From NCBI RefSeq assembly GCF_025979705.1, contig NZ_CP110136.1:4092001-4156000 (forward strand): a stretch of DNA of 64,000 nt. The letters are read 5' to 3'. Source of the DNA: Hymenobacter sp. YIM 151858-1. Its GTDB lineage: Bacteria; Bacteroidota; Bacteroidia; Cytophagales; Hymenobacteraceae. Below are positions 45,451 through 54,963 of the stretch, piece by piece (within the stretch, counting starts at the first letter, position 1; each line of letters opens with the position of its first letter). Below the pieces are notes generated by a model, which did not search any database, was not told where the DNA came from, and saw nothing but the letters and a program-made list of their open reading frames with translations. Both the position numbers and the translations under genes were made by a program.

Positions 45451-45766
45451 GTCATGTCGAGCGTAAGCGAGACATCTCGCGTGCTGACACCGGATAGCTA
45501 CTGGCTGAATAGAGATTCTGTAGTAACTGTCATCCTGACGAAGGAAGGACCTTATCACGCACGCTGACGATTGACCTCACCCCCAGCCCCTCTCCAAAAG
45601 AGAGGGGAGCGGTTGCTACCTGGCGTCAGCACGCGAGATGGCTCGACAAGCTCGACATGACGGCCTTTTCCTAGGTCGCCAGGCTCCCCCTCTCTTGTGG
45701 AGAGATGGCCGGGGGGTGAGGTTCACGCGTGATAAGGTCCTTCGGCTAGCGCCTCAGGATGACAGT
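45451..45766. repeat. Island of three interleaved inverted repeats
   Basis: This fills most of the 560-nt gap between secDF and nfu; no gene is seen. Pair A: GTCATGTCGAGC (45451-45462) with 45650-45661, and CATCTCGCGTGCTGAC (45473-45488) with 45625-45640. Pair B: ACTGTCATCCTGA (45526-45538) with 45754-45766, and AAGGACCTTATCACGC (45545-45560) with 45727-45742. Pair C: ACCTCACCCCC near 45574 with GGGGGTGAGGT near 45712. Arms of B enclose part of A and C, so one palindromic element appears to have entered another. Confidence 0.75.
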
Positions 45767-45819
45767 TCGTAAAGAGCATCAGCAAGCCGCATTATGGTCA
45801 CCAACCGAGCCGAAAACCA

Positions 45820-45849
45820 AAACGGCCCGGGCGCAAGCCCGGGCCGTTT
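45820..45849 (-). terminator. Terminator of nfu
   Basis: AAACGGCCCGGG (45820-45831) pairs perfectly with CCCGGGCCGTTT (45838-45849); loop CGCAAG. The flanking minus-strand tail after the stem is TGGTTTTCGG. Confidence 0.7.
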
Positions 45850-45862
45850 GTGTTGTTCACAA

Positions 45863-45896
45863 AATCCGCGGAATCCGATGAATCCGCTCGAATCCG
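45863..45896. repeat. Four phased AATCCG units
   Basis: AATCCG at 45863, 45872, 45881 and 45891, a 9-10 nt period, immediately past the nfu stop. Similar short repeats are common between genes in this group. They are too short and too closely spaced to be a CRISPR. Confidence 0.6.
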
Positions 45897-45902
45897 TGGT
45901 CC

Positions 45903-46526
45903 TTAGAATCCGCCGTTCACGCCTTCGGCTACTACTTCTTTCACCTCGGGTACCATGCGCTTCAGCAGGTTCTCGATGCCCGATTTCAGCGTAACGGTTG
46001 CCGAGGGGCAACCCGAGCACGAGCCCTGCAGGTTCACCGTCACGATGCCGTCGTTGTAGCTCTTGAAGGTGATGTTGCCGCCGTCCTGCTCAACGGCGGG
46101 GCGCACGTAGTTATCGAGCAGGTCGATGATTTTTTGCGACGTAGCCTGGTCTTCGGCCGAGCCTTCGGCGCCGGCCGCAACCTGGGCAGCGCGCTGCTCC
46201 TCGGCCGGGTCAACGGTGAAGATGGGGCCGCCGGCCTCCACGTACGACTTCAGGAAGGTGCGCAGCTCCGGGATCAGCTGCGTCCAGGTGTGCTCGGTGG
46301 TTTTGGTAACGGTTACGAAGTTGGCGGCGATGAACACGCGGCCCACGTAATCGAACTTAAACAGCTCCTGGGCCAGCGGCGAGTGGGCGGCGGCTTCGGC
46401 ATCGGGGTAATCCACGCTCACACCCTCGCGCACAAGCTGCGAGTTGAGCACAAACTTCATCGACTCGGGGTTGGGCGAGGCTTCGGCGTAAATCGAAACC
46501 GAGCCGGCGGGGGCAGTACTATTCAT
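45903..46526 (-). CDS. NifU-family iron-sulfur scaffold protein
   Basis: A 207-residue protein with an Nfu N-terminal domain (about 10-95, AEASPNPESMKFVLNSQLV) and a C-terminal NifU domain holding the Fe-S ligand motif CSGCPS (in VNLQGSCSGCPSATVTLK). It carries 4Fe-4S clusters to client enzymes. An Ala/Glu-rich linker joins the two domains. A -7 element TACTTTTG lies on the minus strand at 46609-46616. Confidence 0.93.
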   Translation of the reverse strand: MNSTAPAGSVSIYAEASPNPESMKFVLNSQLVREGVSVDYPDAEAAAHSPLAQELFKFDYVGRVFIAANFVTVTKTTEHTWTQLIPELRTFLKSYVEAGGPIFTVDPAEEQRAAQVAAGAEGSAEDQATSQKIIDLLDNYVRPAVEQDGGNITFKSYNDGIVTVNLQGSCSGCPSATVTLKSGIENLLKRMVPEVKEVVAEGVNGGF

Positions 46527-46608
46527 GGTGATACAGTGCTTCTTAGTACGAGGGGAAGGCGCGCGGTTGCGCTTATGGTGTATAACCGCAACGGGCCGCC
46601 TACGGTTG

Positions 46609-46616
46609 CAAAAGTA
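46609..46616 (-). promoter_or_regulatory. -7 element (TACTTTTG) for the Nfu gene
   Basis: The minus strand reads TACTTTTG, an exact TAnnTTTG match, about 83 nt before the start codon at 46526. Confidence 0.5.
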
Positions 46617-46667
46617 GAGGTTTGCCGGCAGTTGCCGATGCCCGGTAACCTGCCCGAAACCTAGGCA

Positions 46668-47747
<1,080 letters not shown>

Positions 47748-47752
47748 GCCGG

Positions 47753-47760
47753 CAAAGGTA
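47753..47760 (-). promoter_or_regulatory. -7 element (TACCTTTG) immediately before aroC
   Basis: On the minus strand TACCTTTG ends 5 nt before the aroC ATG at 47747. If it is used, transcription would start at or close to the A of the start codon. Confidence 0.4.
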
Positions 47761-47817
47761 GTGCAGGGCCCTTGCTCCGCGGTACCGGGGGCTCGGGTAG
47801 CACCTAGGGGCAGCGCC

Positions 47818-49554
47818 TCATATAATCAGGCGCACACCGCCCAGCTCCGAAATCTGGTAAGGAAAACGGTCGCCGGGCGAGCCGATGAACATGAAGTTCT
47901 TCGGTATGCCCCATTCCTTTGAGAGGTCGTCGATGAGCTGCGGGCCAAAGTGACCTGGCCGAACCACAAAGTCAACCACGATTTCGGTGTAGGCACGGTC
48001 GAGCACACGCACATCGTTCAGCAGCTGCTGAGGTACTTGCTCGTTGCCATTTACAAGCGTCACGATTTTGAGGCGGTTGGTGAATTCGTTTTCCACCACG
48101 TAAATCATGACTTTGTTGAGGTTCGAAACGTTGTCGCCTTTCGTGAAAAACACGAACTCCTGCTGGTTGAGCGCGTGCAGCATGCTGCGGATGCGCTGCT
48201 GCGTGAGGCCGAAAAAGGAGCCGTGCTTTTTGGAGTAGTTGCGCACGGCGTGCAGCACTAGTTTCAAAATCGCCACGCGCTCGAGCATCACTATCACCAG
48301 CAGCATGGTGGGCACGAAGTATTGCAGAAACACCACCAGGTACTCGGGGTGCAGCTTGATGTTGCCGTACAAGCCCAAAAGCACCCCCAGCAGGGCAAGC
48401 GTAACGGTAAGCACCGAGGCGTATACGGGGCGCGGCAAGCGCGCACGCTTGTTCTTCAGCAGGAAGTTGCCAATGGCGAAAAACGCCATTACGGCCAGGA
48501 AGGAAATGGTGTAAACCCCGGCCAGAGGGCCTAATTCGCCGCGCGTAATCAGCAAAATGCTCAAGCACAGCAGGAAAAAGGCAATCAGGATGATGTAGTT
48601 GCTGCCGCGGCGGTTTTCCTTCAGAAAGCTCGGCGGCCAGATGCGGTCAAGCGCCATGCGTTTCATCAGGCCACTCACGCCTACGAACGACGTAAGCACC
48701 GCGCCGCTGAGCACAGCTACCGCGTCGATGGAAATGAGTGCGGCCAGCCAGCGGCCCCCGGCCACCTCGCCCAGGTGCGCCAGTATGGTGGCCGAGTGCT
48801 CGCCCACTTGCACCAGCGGCAGCACGGCAATCAGCAAAAAAGCCAGCAGCGGGTTGAAGAAGGAAACCACCACCCACATGTTGCGCAAGGTTTTCTGGAA
48901 CACGCCCCGGGCTTGCTCTTCCACGAAGTTGGCCGAGCTTTCGAAGCCCGAAATGCCCAGCATGGCCGCACTGAATCCGAAGAACAGCGCCGAGACGATG
49001 CTGCCTTTTACTGGCGCCTGAAAGTTAAGCGAAAGGGTTTCGGTGCCGTGGGTAGCCACGTACCACACGGCCGCCCCGCACAGCAGGGTAAGCGAGGCCA
49101 GGTGCACCAGGAAAATAATGACGGCCACTTTGGCCGACTCGGACATGCCCAGCAGCGTGAGCACCAAAAACAAGCCCAGCAGGCCCACGGTAGCCGGCAG
49201 CACGGGTAGGCTGTGCCAGAGCGTGTGCAGGTAGTGCATGGCCTCGGAGGCCGATATCACGGCCGTGGCCATGTACGATAAAATGGTAAGGGCTGCGGCC
49301 AGTGCCGCGTTGCTCTTGCTGGTGGTGTTGAGCAGCACGTTGTAAGCGCCGCCGTTCAGGGGCAAGGCGCCCACCACCTCGCCGTAAATTTTGCGGAACA
49401 GGAACAACACCGCCCCCACCATAAGCAGCGCCAGCCAGGCGTATTGGCCAGCATAAGTAATGGCCAAACCAGACACGTACAGGCACGACGAGGAGATGTC
49501 GTTGCCGCAGATGGCAGTGGCTTCCAGTTCGTTGAGTTTCTTGTGGGTGCTCAT
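47818..49554 (-). CDS. APC-family amino-acid/polyamine permease with C-terminal soluble domain
   Basis: A 578-residue inner-membrane permease: about twelve helices (first ones [20 protein letters not shown], with helix-1 break, and [16 protein letters not shown]), then about 130 cytosolic residues from [20 protein letters not shown] to the end ([20 protein letters not shown]) that resemble a universal-stress-like regulatory domain. Substrate unknown. It stands alone, 71 nt upstream of aroC on the same strand. Confidence 0.87.
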   Translation of the reverse strand: MSTHKKLNELEATAICGNDISSSCLYVSGLAITYAGQYAWLALLMVGAVLFLFRKIYGEVVGALPLNGGAYNVLLNTTSKSNAALAAALTILSYMATAVISASEAMHYLHTLWHSLPVLPATVGLLGLFLVLTLLGMSESAKVAVIIFLVHLASLTLLCGAAVWYVATHGTETLSLNFQAPVKGSIVSALFFGFSAAMLGISGFESSANFVEEQARGVFQKTLRNMWVVVSFFNPLLAFLLIAVLPLVQVGEHSATILAHLGEVAGGRWLAALISIDAVAVLSGAVLTSFVGVSGLMKRMALDRIWPPSFLKENRRGSNYIILIAFFLLCLSILLITRGELGPLAGVYTISFLAVMAFFAIGNFLLKNKRARLPRPVYASVLTVTLALLGVLLGLYGNIKLHPEYLVVFLQYFVPTMLLVIVMLERVAILKLVLHAVRNYSKKHGSFFGLTQQRIRSMLHALNQQEFVFFTKGDNVSNLNKVMIYVVENEFTNRLKIVTLVNGNEQVPQQLLNDVRVLDRAYTEIVVDFVVRPGHFGPQLIDDLSKEWGIPKNFMFIGSPGDRFPYQISELGGVRLII

Positions 49555-49727
49555 GGCGGGTGGGGTTGAAGCAGCCTAAGCATAGTGCTTACAAGCAGGC
49601 TGCGGTGCGGCTAACAGCCCTACGCAGAACCGCCCCGTTGGGATGAGCAAAACCCTAGGTGCCCGCTGCGGAACCGCATTGCCGGCAGCGTGTTGTACGT
49701 ATGCAACGGGCCGGGTAAGGCGGGCCG

Positions 49728-49756
49728 TTGGGCACGCCCCGAAATTTTTATCTTTG
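49728..49756 (+). promoter_or_regulatory. Promoter of the acyl-CoA dehydrogenase gene
   Basis: TTG (49728-49730), 18 nt, TATCTTTG (49749-49756): full match. It places the transcription start near 49763 and supports the ATG at 49784. Confidence 0.7.
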
Positions 49757-49783
49757 AGCTTCCCACCCAACAAGTTTCCGCAT

Positions 49784-51016
49784 ATGTCCTCCCAAGCCGA
49801 CGTACTCTCCCCGAAAGCGCAGGTGCAGCAAAACAAAGGCTCCCTGAACGCCGCCGGTTTCACCGATTACTACGACATCGACGGGCTGCTCACCGACGAG
49901 CACAAGCTCATTCGCCAAACCATCCGCGACTTCGTGAAGCGCGAGATTTCGCCTAACATCGAACGGTGGGCGCAGGAAGGGCACTTCCCCTCCGAAATCG
50001 TGCGCAAGTTTGGCGAGGTAGGCGCGTTCGGCCCCACCATCCCTACGGAGTACGGCGGCGGCGGCCTCGACTACATCAGCTACGGCCTGATTATGCAGGA
50101 AATTGAGCGCGGCGACTCCGGCATGCGCTCCACCGCCTCGGTGCAAGGCTCGCTGGTGATGTTCCCCATTTACCAGTACGGCTCCGAGGAGCAGCGCCGC
50201 AAGTACCTGCCCAAGCTGGCCTCGGGCGAGTGGCTGGGCTGCTTTGGCCTGACGGAGCCCGACCACGGCTCGAACCCCGGCGGCATGGTTACCAACATCA
50301 AGGACATGGGCGACTACTACCTGCTCAACGGCACCAAGCTGTGGATCAGCAACTCGCCCGAGTGCCAGGTAGCCGTGGTGTGGGCCAAAAACGAAGAGGG
50401 CCGCATCAAGGGCCTCATTGTGGAGCGCGGCATGGAAGGCTTCACTACGCCCGAAATCCACAACAAGTGGAGCCTGCGCGCTTCGTGCACCGGCGAGCTG
50501 GTGTTCGACAACGTGCGCGTGCCCAAAGAAAATCTGCTGCCCAACGTCGATGGCCTGCGCGGCCCGCTCTCGTGCCTCGACTCGGCCCGCTTTGGTATTG
50601 CCTGGGGCGCCATTGGTGCCGCCATCGACTGCTACGAGTCGGCCCTGAAGTACTCGCTGCAGCGCGAGCAGTTCGGCAAGCCGATTGCCGCCTACCAGCT
50701 GCAGCAGAAAAAGCTGGCCGAAATGATTACCGAAATCACCAAAGCCCAGCTGATGGCCTGGCGCCTAGGTGTGCTGAAGAACGAGGGCAAAGCCACCTCG
50801 GCCCAGATTTCGATGGCCAAGCGCAACTCCGTTGACATGGCCCTGCACATTGCCCGCGAGGCCCGCCAAATCCACGGCGGCATGGGCATTACCGGCGAGT
50901 ACCCCATCATGCGCCACATGATGAACCTGGAGTCGGTCATTACCTACGAAGGCACCCACGATATTCACCTGCTGATTACGGGTGCTGATATTACGGGCAT
51001 TCAGGCGTTCAAGTAG
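49784..51016 (+). CDS. Acyl-CoA dehydrogenase, glutaryl-CoA dehydrogenase-like
   Basis: A 410-residue FAD enzyme that oxidises an acyl-CoA. FAD and substrate motifs include GCFGLTEPDHGSNPGG and KLWISNSPECQVAVVWAK; the catalytic Glu is near residue 389 in TYEGTHDIH, at the place used in glutaryl-CoA dehydrogenase. The combination of LTEPDHGSNP and YEGTHDIH is typical of that subgroup, which acts in lysine/tryptophan breakdown, but other short branched substrates are possible. The start is fixed by the promoter just upstream. Confidence 0.92.
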   Translation: MSSQADVLSPKAQVQQNKGSLNAAGFTDYYDIDGLLTDEHKLIRQTIRDFVKREISPNIERWAQEGHFPSEIVRKFGEVGAFGPTIPTEYGGGGLDYISYGLIMQEIERGDSGMRSTASVQGSLVMFPIYQYGSEEQRRKYLPKLASGEWLGCFGLTEPDHGSNPGGMVTNIKDMGDYYLLNGTKLWISNSPECQVAVVWAKNEEGRIKGLIVERGMEGFTTPEIHNKWSLRASCTGELVFDNVRVPKENLLPNVDGLRGPLSCLDSARFGIAWGAIGAAIDCYESALKYSLQREQFGKPIAAYQLQQKKLAEMITEITKAQLMAWRLGVLKNEGKATSAQISMAKRNSVDMALHIAREARQIHGGMGITGEYPIMRHMMNLESVITYEGTHDIHLLITGADITGIQAFK

Positions 51017-51035
51017 ATTAATGAATAGCTAAGCA

Positions 51036-51075
51036 AAACGGCCGCCTCAAGCATGGGGTGGCCGTTTGTGTTTTT
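51036..51075 (+). terminator. Terminator of the acyl-CoA dehydrogenase gene
   Basis: AAACGGCC (51036-51043) pairs with GGCCGTTT (51060-51067), tail GTGTTTTT. The next gene starts only 7 nt later at 51082, so its own promoter must overlap the hairpin or it depends on read-through. Confidence 0.75.
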
Positions 51076-51081
51076 AATCTG

Positions 51082-51750
51082 ATGAAACAGCTGCTCAGCC
51101 TACTTTGCTTTATGCTTGTGCCATTCGTCAAAATCCTGGCGCAGGGTGTACCTGGGAGGCTGGTACACGAGTTGACCGAAGGGGTGATGATGCATTTGTA
51201 CTATTCCGCCATTCCCAAAGCGCCGTGGGAGTTGGGCTGGGAGGAGAGCCGCACGTTCGAGAAGGAGCACGCAAAGCCGGATTCAAGCGTAGTCCTTTTG
51301 TTGGTAAATTATGTGGCCAACAGAACAGACGCGGGATTATTGGCGGCTTATTCGGCAGAAGAGAAGGCGGAGGTGCAAGCGGTATTGCTGAAGTATTTTA
51401 GCCCGGCGGACTTGGCCTACATGCAGCAACAACTGGTAACCAAGCCGATTATCTTCTACACCCAACAACAATTTCAACAGCCGTGGATCAGGGTGCTGCC
51501 ATCTGGTACCCTACACGCCATGTACAAGCGGCTTAACCCCTGGGAGCGAAATCAGTTGCAGAGCAGAGTAGCTGAACGATACCGTACACAATGGCAGTAC
51601 GTCATTTCGCGCTTAGTCTTTGCAAGAAACCATCGTAGTGCGCTGGTCACCATCCAATCGAGCGGTGGCCCTGAGCAAACGTACGTTTTCAAGAAGGTTG
51701 GCAACCGTTGGTGCAAAAAGCAAGAGCTACAAGTAGTAATGCACGATTAA
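51082..51750 (+). CDS. Exported hypothetical protein
   Basis: A 222-residue protein with signal peptide (MKQLLSLLCFMLVPFVKILAQ). The mature part is helix-rich (YSAEEKAEVQAVLLKYFSPA) with an apparent beta-sheet C-terminus (HRSALVTIQSSGGPEQTYVF, KKVGNRWCKKQELQVVM). I do not recognise a family. It begins 7 nt past the T-run of the preceding terminator. Base composition is less GC-rich than its neighbours, which might mean recent arrival. Confidence 0.65.
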   Translation: MKQLLSLLCFMLVPFVKILAQGVPGRLVHELTEGVMMHLYYSAIPKAPWELGWEESRTFEKEHAKPDSSVVLLLVNYVANRTDAGLLAAYSAEEKAEVQAVLLKYFSPADLAYMQQQLVTKPIIFYTQQQFQQPWIRVLPSGTLHAMYKRLNPWERNQLQSRVAERYRTQWQYVISRLVFARNHRSALVTIQSSGGPEQTYVFKKVGNRWCKKQELQVVMHD

Positions 51751-51785
51751 GGCAGGAAGCAGTAGATGCCGAGCCGCAGACCGCC

Positions 51786-52247
51786 TCACCGCAGCTCATC
51801 AAACGCATACTGCGCCGTGCTCCAGAACGCATCCAGCGCCACCAGCCTAGGCTTGAAAAATGAAATCAGCTCGGGCCAATGCTCGCGGTTGTACATGTTC
51901 ACGCCGGTAAGCTCTTGATAAATGCGGCTGAGCGGCTGTCCGTACTCGTCGGTGGCCTCCAGCTCCCACACCCACGGTTCACCTAGGGTTTCCTCCAGCA
52001 TCGGGCGCAGCTCTTTAAACTGCTCGAAGAACAGCTCGCGCAACCCAGCGTCGGCGTGGGTTATTTCGATGCCGATGCTGGCCCGGCGCGTGTCGGCGTG
52101 CATGCGGAAGTACACGTTTTTGAGGCCGGTTTTGTAGTTGATCCAGGTCACGGGCAAGCCTTCCGACGACAGGATTGGGCGCATGTATTGGCCCAGGGCG
52201 GTCCAGAACGCTTGGCGGAGTTGAGCGGCTTCGGTTTTGCTGTACAT
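51786..52247 (-). CDS. DUF4268-family protein
   Basis: A 153-residue protein matching DUF4268 (SKTEAAQLRQAFWTALGQYM; NVYFRMHADTRRASIGIEIT; EPWVWE). DUF4268 domains are found in proteins linked to DNA or endonuclease-like folds but the function is unknown. The ATG at 52247 is chosen since the domain starts there; codons upstream look non-coding. It is divergent from the HIRAN gene. Confidence 0.85.
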   Translation of the reverse strand: MYSKTEAAQLRQAFWTALGQYMRPILSSEGLPVTWINYKTGLKNVYFRMHADTRRASIGIEITHADAGLRELFFEQFKELRPMLEETLGEPWVWELEATDEYGQPLSRIYQELTGVNMYNREHWPELISFFKPRLVALDAFWSTAQYAFDELR

Positions 52248-52387
52248 AGGCTGAGGGTGCGCCGGGCACCTAGGGAAACGAGTAAGCCCGGCAGCGGCGC
52301 AAAGAAACATACGTATGCCGAGGGCTACGCAGCGGTATGATGAACCGCCGCGCCGCGTTACTTTGCAACTCGCTAGCCTTCCGCCAC

Positions 52388-52729
52388 ATGCCCACCGATA
52401 CTTCTTCTGCCGCGCCGCTGGTTATTCTGGAATGCCTGGTTGCCGGCACTTCGCACCGCGAAAACCTGGCCCAATACGAGCCGCAACTCCACGAAGGCCA
52501 GCCGCTGGTGCTCCGCCGCGAGGCCGACAGCCCCTACGACGATTGGGCCGTGCAGGTGCGTACCCGCCCCGAAGCCGGCGACGTGTGGCTGGGCTATCTG
52601 CCCGAGGGCCGCAACGAAACCGTAGCCCGCTTGCTCGACGCCGGCCGCTGCATCACGGCGCAGCTCACCTTCAAATCGTGGGAAGAAGATTGGCTGTACC
52701 TCAACATCGAGGTGCTGCTGCATGAATAA
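52388..52729 (+). CDS. Stand-alone HIRAN-domain protein
   Basis: A 113-residue protein consisting of a HIRAN domain: VAGTSHRENLAQYEPQ, GQPLVLRREADSPYDDWAVQ, VWLGYLPEGRNETVARLLDAG. In SWI/SNF helicases and bacterial proteins HIRAN binds 3' single-stranded DNA ends at stalled forks. Here there is no helicase domain. The start at 52388 is chosen as it precedes the domain. No partner gene is nearby, though DUF4268 diverges 140 nt away. Confidence 0.8.
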   Translation: MPTDTSSAAPLVILECLVAGTSHRENLAQYEPQLHEGQPLVLRREADSPYDDWAVQVRTRPEAGDVWLGYLPEGRNETVARLLDAGRCITAQLTFKSWEEDWLYLNIEVLLHE

Positions 52730-52817
52730 GCTATTAGCTGTCAGTTGTTAGCTGTTAGCTATCAGCAAGTAGGGATGCCGCTAACAGCTGATAGCCAACA
52801 GCCAGCAGCTAACAACT
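52730..52817. repeat. Imperfect inverted repeat of TAGCTGTTAGC-type units
   Basis: The left part (52730-52766) contains TTAGCTGTTAGCTATCAGC, and the right part (52780-52817) is its imperfect complement with inserts (GCTGATAGCCAACAGCCAGC). Its right end overlaps the last two sense codons and TAG of the MFS gene. It stands between two convergent genes and could act as terminator. Confidence 0.65.
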
Positions 52818-53960
52818 CTTCTGCGCCAGCAGCCCCGCCGCCGGACCTAGGGCCAGCACCAGGTACACGTCGTGCGGGCCTAGGTAGCCGGCAAGCCAGC
52901 TGGTGGCCTGAATGCTGACCACCGTAATGGCAAAGCCCAGGCAGTTGACGATGGTAAGCGCCGTACCGCGCGTGGCTTCCGGCGCGCTTTGCGCCACCAG
53001 CGTCGAGAACAGCGGCGAATCGGCCACCACCACCAGCCCCCAGCAAACCAAAAAGGCGAGCAGCAACGGAGGGTAACCCACGCGCAAGAGCAGCGGCGAG
53101 GCCACGCAGCACAAGCCCGACAAGGCCAGCGCACCTAGGGCCACCTTGCGGCCCGGTACCACCTGCGAAAGCAAGCCGCCGCCCGTGCAGGCCAGCGCAC
53201 CCCCGCCAATAATCAGAAACGAAAGCAAGGGCACGGGCAACTCGGCCCCTAGGTGCAAGCGGTTGTAAGTGCTGAGCATAGCGGGCACAAACGCCCAAAA
53301 CGTGTATAACTCCCACATGTGGCCGAAGTACCCAAACGCTGCCGCCCGGAAACGCGGCACCCGAAAACCCTCTAACATAGCCGTAAGGCGCAGCCGTTGG
53401 CCCACCCGGCGGTAAGGCCCATCGGGTACCAGTAGCACCATGGCCGCGCCGCCCAGCGTAGCCAGCGCCGAGGTTGCTACCAGTACGTAATGCCAGGGCA
53501 GCAGGGTAGTGGCACTCCGGAGCAAGTGCGGAAAAGCGGTGCCCAGCACCAGCGCCCCCACCAAAAAGCCCAACGATTTACCTAGGCCCGCCTGGTAGTA
53601 GTCGGAGGCGATTTTCATGCCCACGGGGTAGATGCCCGCCAGAAAAAAGCCCGTCAGAAAGCGCAGCATCAGCAGGTGTGCTGCCTCATTGGCCCCCAGC
53701 ACGCCCAGGTTGCACAAGGCCGCCAACAGGGCACTCACCAAAAACACCCGCGAGGGCGAAAAGCGGTCGGCAATGGCCAACGCTGCAAATACCAGTGTGC
53801 CGCTGATAAAACCCAGCTGCACGGCACTGGTAAGGTTGGCCACGAAATGATCGGCCAGCCCAAACTGCCGCGCTATGTCGGGGGCTACGGCGTTGCCGGC
53901 AAACCAAAGCGAGGTACAGCAAAACTGAGCCAGTACAATTACCGGCAATACGCGGCGCAT
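52809..53960 (-). CDS. MFS transporter
   Basis: A 383-residue transporter with about twelve hydrophobic helices. It opens with MRRVLPVIVLAQFCCTSLWF. After helix 2 there is ADRFSPSRVFLVSALLA, the MFS loop-2/3 region; helix 7 area is EGFRVPRFRAAAFGYFGHMW. Such proteins move small solutes or drugs by proton antiport; the substrate is not predictable. The ATG at 53960 gives the natural first helix. Its stop lies in the palindromic repeat. Confidence 0.88.
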   Translation of the reverse strand: MRRVLPVIVLAQFCCTSLWFAGNAVAPDIARQFGLADHFVANLTSAVQLGFISGTLVFAALAIADRFSPSRVFLVSALLAALCNLGVLGANEAAHLLMLRFLTGFFLAGIYPVGMKIASDYYQAGLGKSLGFLVGALVLGTAFPHLLRSATTLLPWHYVLVATSALATLGGAAMVLLVPDGPYRRVGQRLRLTAMLEGFRVPRFRAAAFGYFGHMWELYTFWAFVPAMLSTYNRLHLGAELPVPLLSFLIIGGGALACTGGGLLSQVVPGRKVALGALALSGLCCVASPLLLRVGYPPLLLAFLVCWGLVVVADSPLFSTLVAQSAPEATRGTALTIVNCLGFAITVVSIQATSWLAGYLGPHDVYLVLALGPAAGLLAQKSC

Positions 53961-54173
53961 GTGGGAGGGGGGGAATGCGGGAGGATGGTATTGGGCGAGG
54001 GAAGCCTTCGGCCACGAAAGACAGGCGGAAATAACGCAAATCCTGGCTGCCTTGCGCACTACGCCGGCCAGCCACCTAGGGCTGCACCAAGGCCTGGCCC
54101 AACGCGGCAATAAGCTCCTGTAACGCCTTTATGCCACGGGCTGGTTATCTGCGCAATGCCCGCCCCGGCATGG

Positions 54174-54179
54174 TATAAT
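54174..54179 (+). promoter_or_regulatory. Sigma70-like TATAAT upstream of the disordered protein gene
   Basis: TATAAT within TGGTATAATAG, 70 nt before the ATG. This differs from the TAnnTTTG elements of the rest of the window and may mark another promoter class. The 288-nt gap 53961-54248 shows nothing else. Confidence 0.3.
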
Positions 54180-54248
54180 AGTCAGCTCGTCAGTACCTTA
54201 GCGGGGCTGGCGGCCGTATAGCGTATCTCAACCAAGCACCCAACCGCT

Positions 54249-54680
54249 ATGTCTCAGAACGCAGATGAGCGCCGCCAGCAGCGCCGCGAAGAGGATAAGG
54301 AAAACTACCGCAACGCGCCCGAAAGCCGCTACCAGCCCGACCGCAACAACCCGCCGCGCCATCACGACCGCAACCCCAACGACGACGGCGACGCCACGCA
54401 GGATTTCAACACCATTGCCGACGACGGCACCTCCGATGGCATTGCCAAAACCTCGGCCGGCTCGGGTGCCAACAACCTAGGCTCGGGAGGCCTGGTGCAA
54501 GACACCAACACCCGCAGCCGCGACGCCGACCAGGGCGGCACGCAAGGCGGCGGCTCGAAGCGCGACGACCAAAGCCACCTGCGCACGCCCAGCGCCCAGG
54601 GCACGCACCGCTCGCAGGGCAACTCGCACGATGGCGGCCAAAGCGCCCAAAAAGGCTCGCGTAGCGGCAACCAAGTGTAG
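54249..54680 (+). CDS. Highly hydrophilic, intrinsically disordered protein
   Basis: A 143-residue protein almost without hydrophobic residues. It starts MSQNADERRQQRREEDKENY and is dominated by Gly, Asp, Ser, Asn, Gln and Arg (ADQGGTQGGGSKRDDQSH, TPSAQGTHRSQGNSHDGGQS). This resembles late-embryogenesis-abundant or other hydrophilin-like stress proteins in composition, but no family is recognised. A terminator at 54768 ends the transcript. A protective role in drying is an inference from composition only. Confidence 0.6.
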   Translation: MSQNADERRQQRREEDKENYRNAPESRYQPDRNNPPRHHDRNPNDDGDATQDFNTIADDGTSDGIAKTSAGSGANNLGSGGLVQDTNTRSRDADQGGTQGGGSKRDDQSHLRTPSAQGTHRSQGNSHDGGQSAQKGSRSGNQV

Positions 54681-54767
54681 CCTGGGCGCATATTCAACTG
54701 CCACCTCATTCGATAGCATTAGCCTACTGCTCTCCTGCAGGGCCAAGGCTTGTTGCAAGGCAGCCAG

Positions 54768-54802
54768 AAGCCCGGCTTTGGAAAACCAGAGCCGGGCTTT
54801 CG
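54768..54802 (+). terminator. Terminator after the disordered protein gene
   Basis: AAGCCCGGCT (54768-54777) pairs with AGCCGGGCTT (54790-54799), tail TTCGCTTT. Confidence 0.8.
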
Positions 54803-54963
54803 CTTTCCGGTAACCTAGCCATGAGTTGAAAGCTAACTTTGTTAGCAGACGATATGAGTTCGGCTATTTATTTGCTAAAAACGTTGTGCGTGCGGGACAT
54901 TTTCGGGCCCCCCGCTGTTACCTTAGCTCTGAAACTTCGACCGCCGAACTACCTTCGTTTCGT

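Noticed and set aside
45863-45896. Possible CRISPR array
   Set aside because: Units are only 6 nt with 3-4 nt between them; no spacers and no cas genes in the window.
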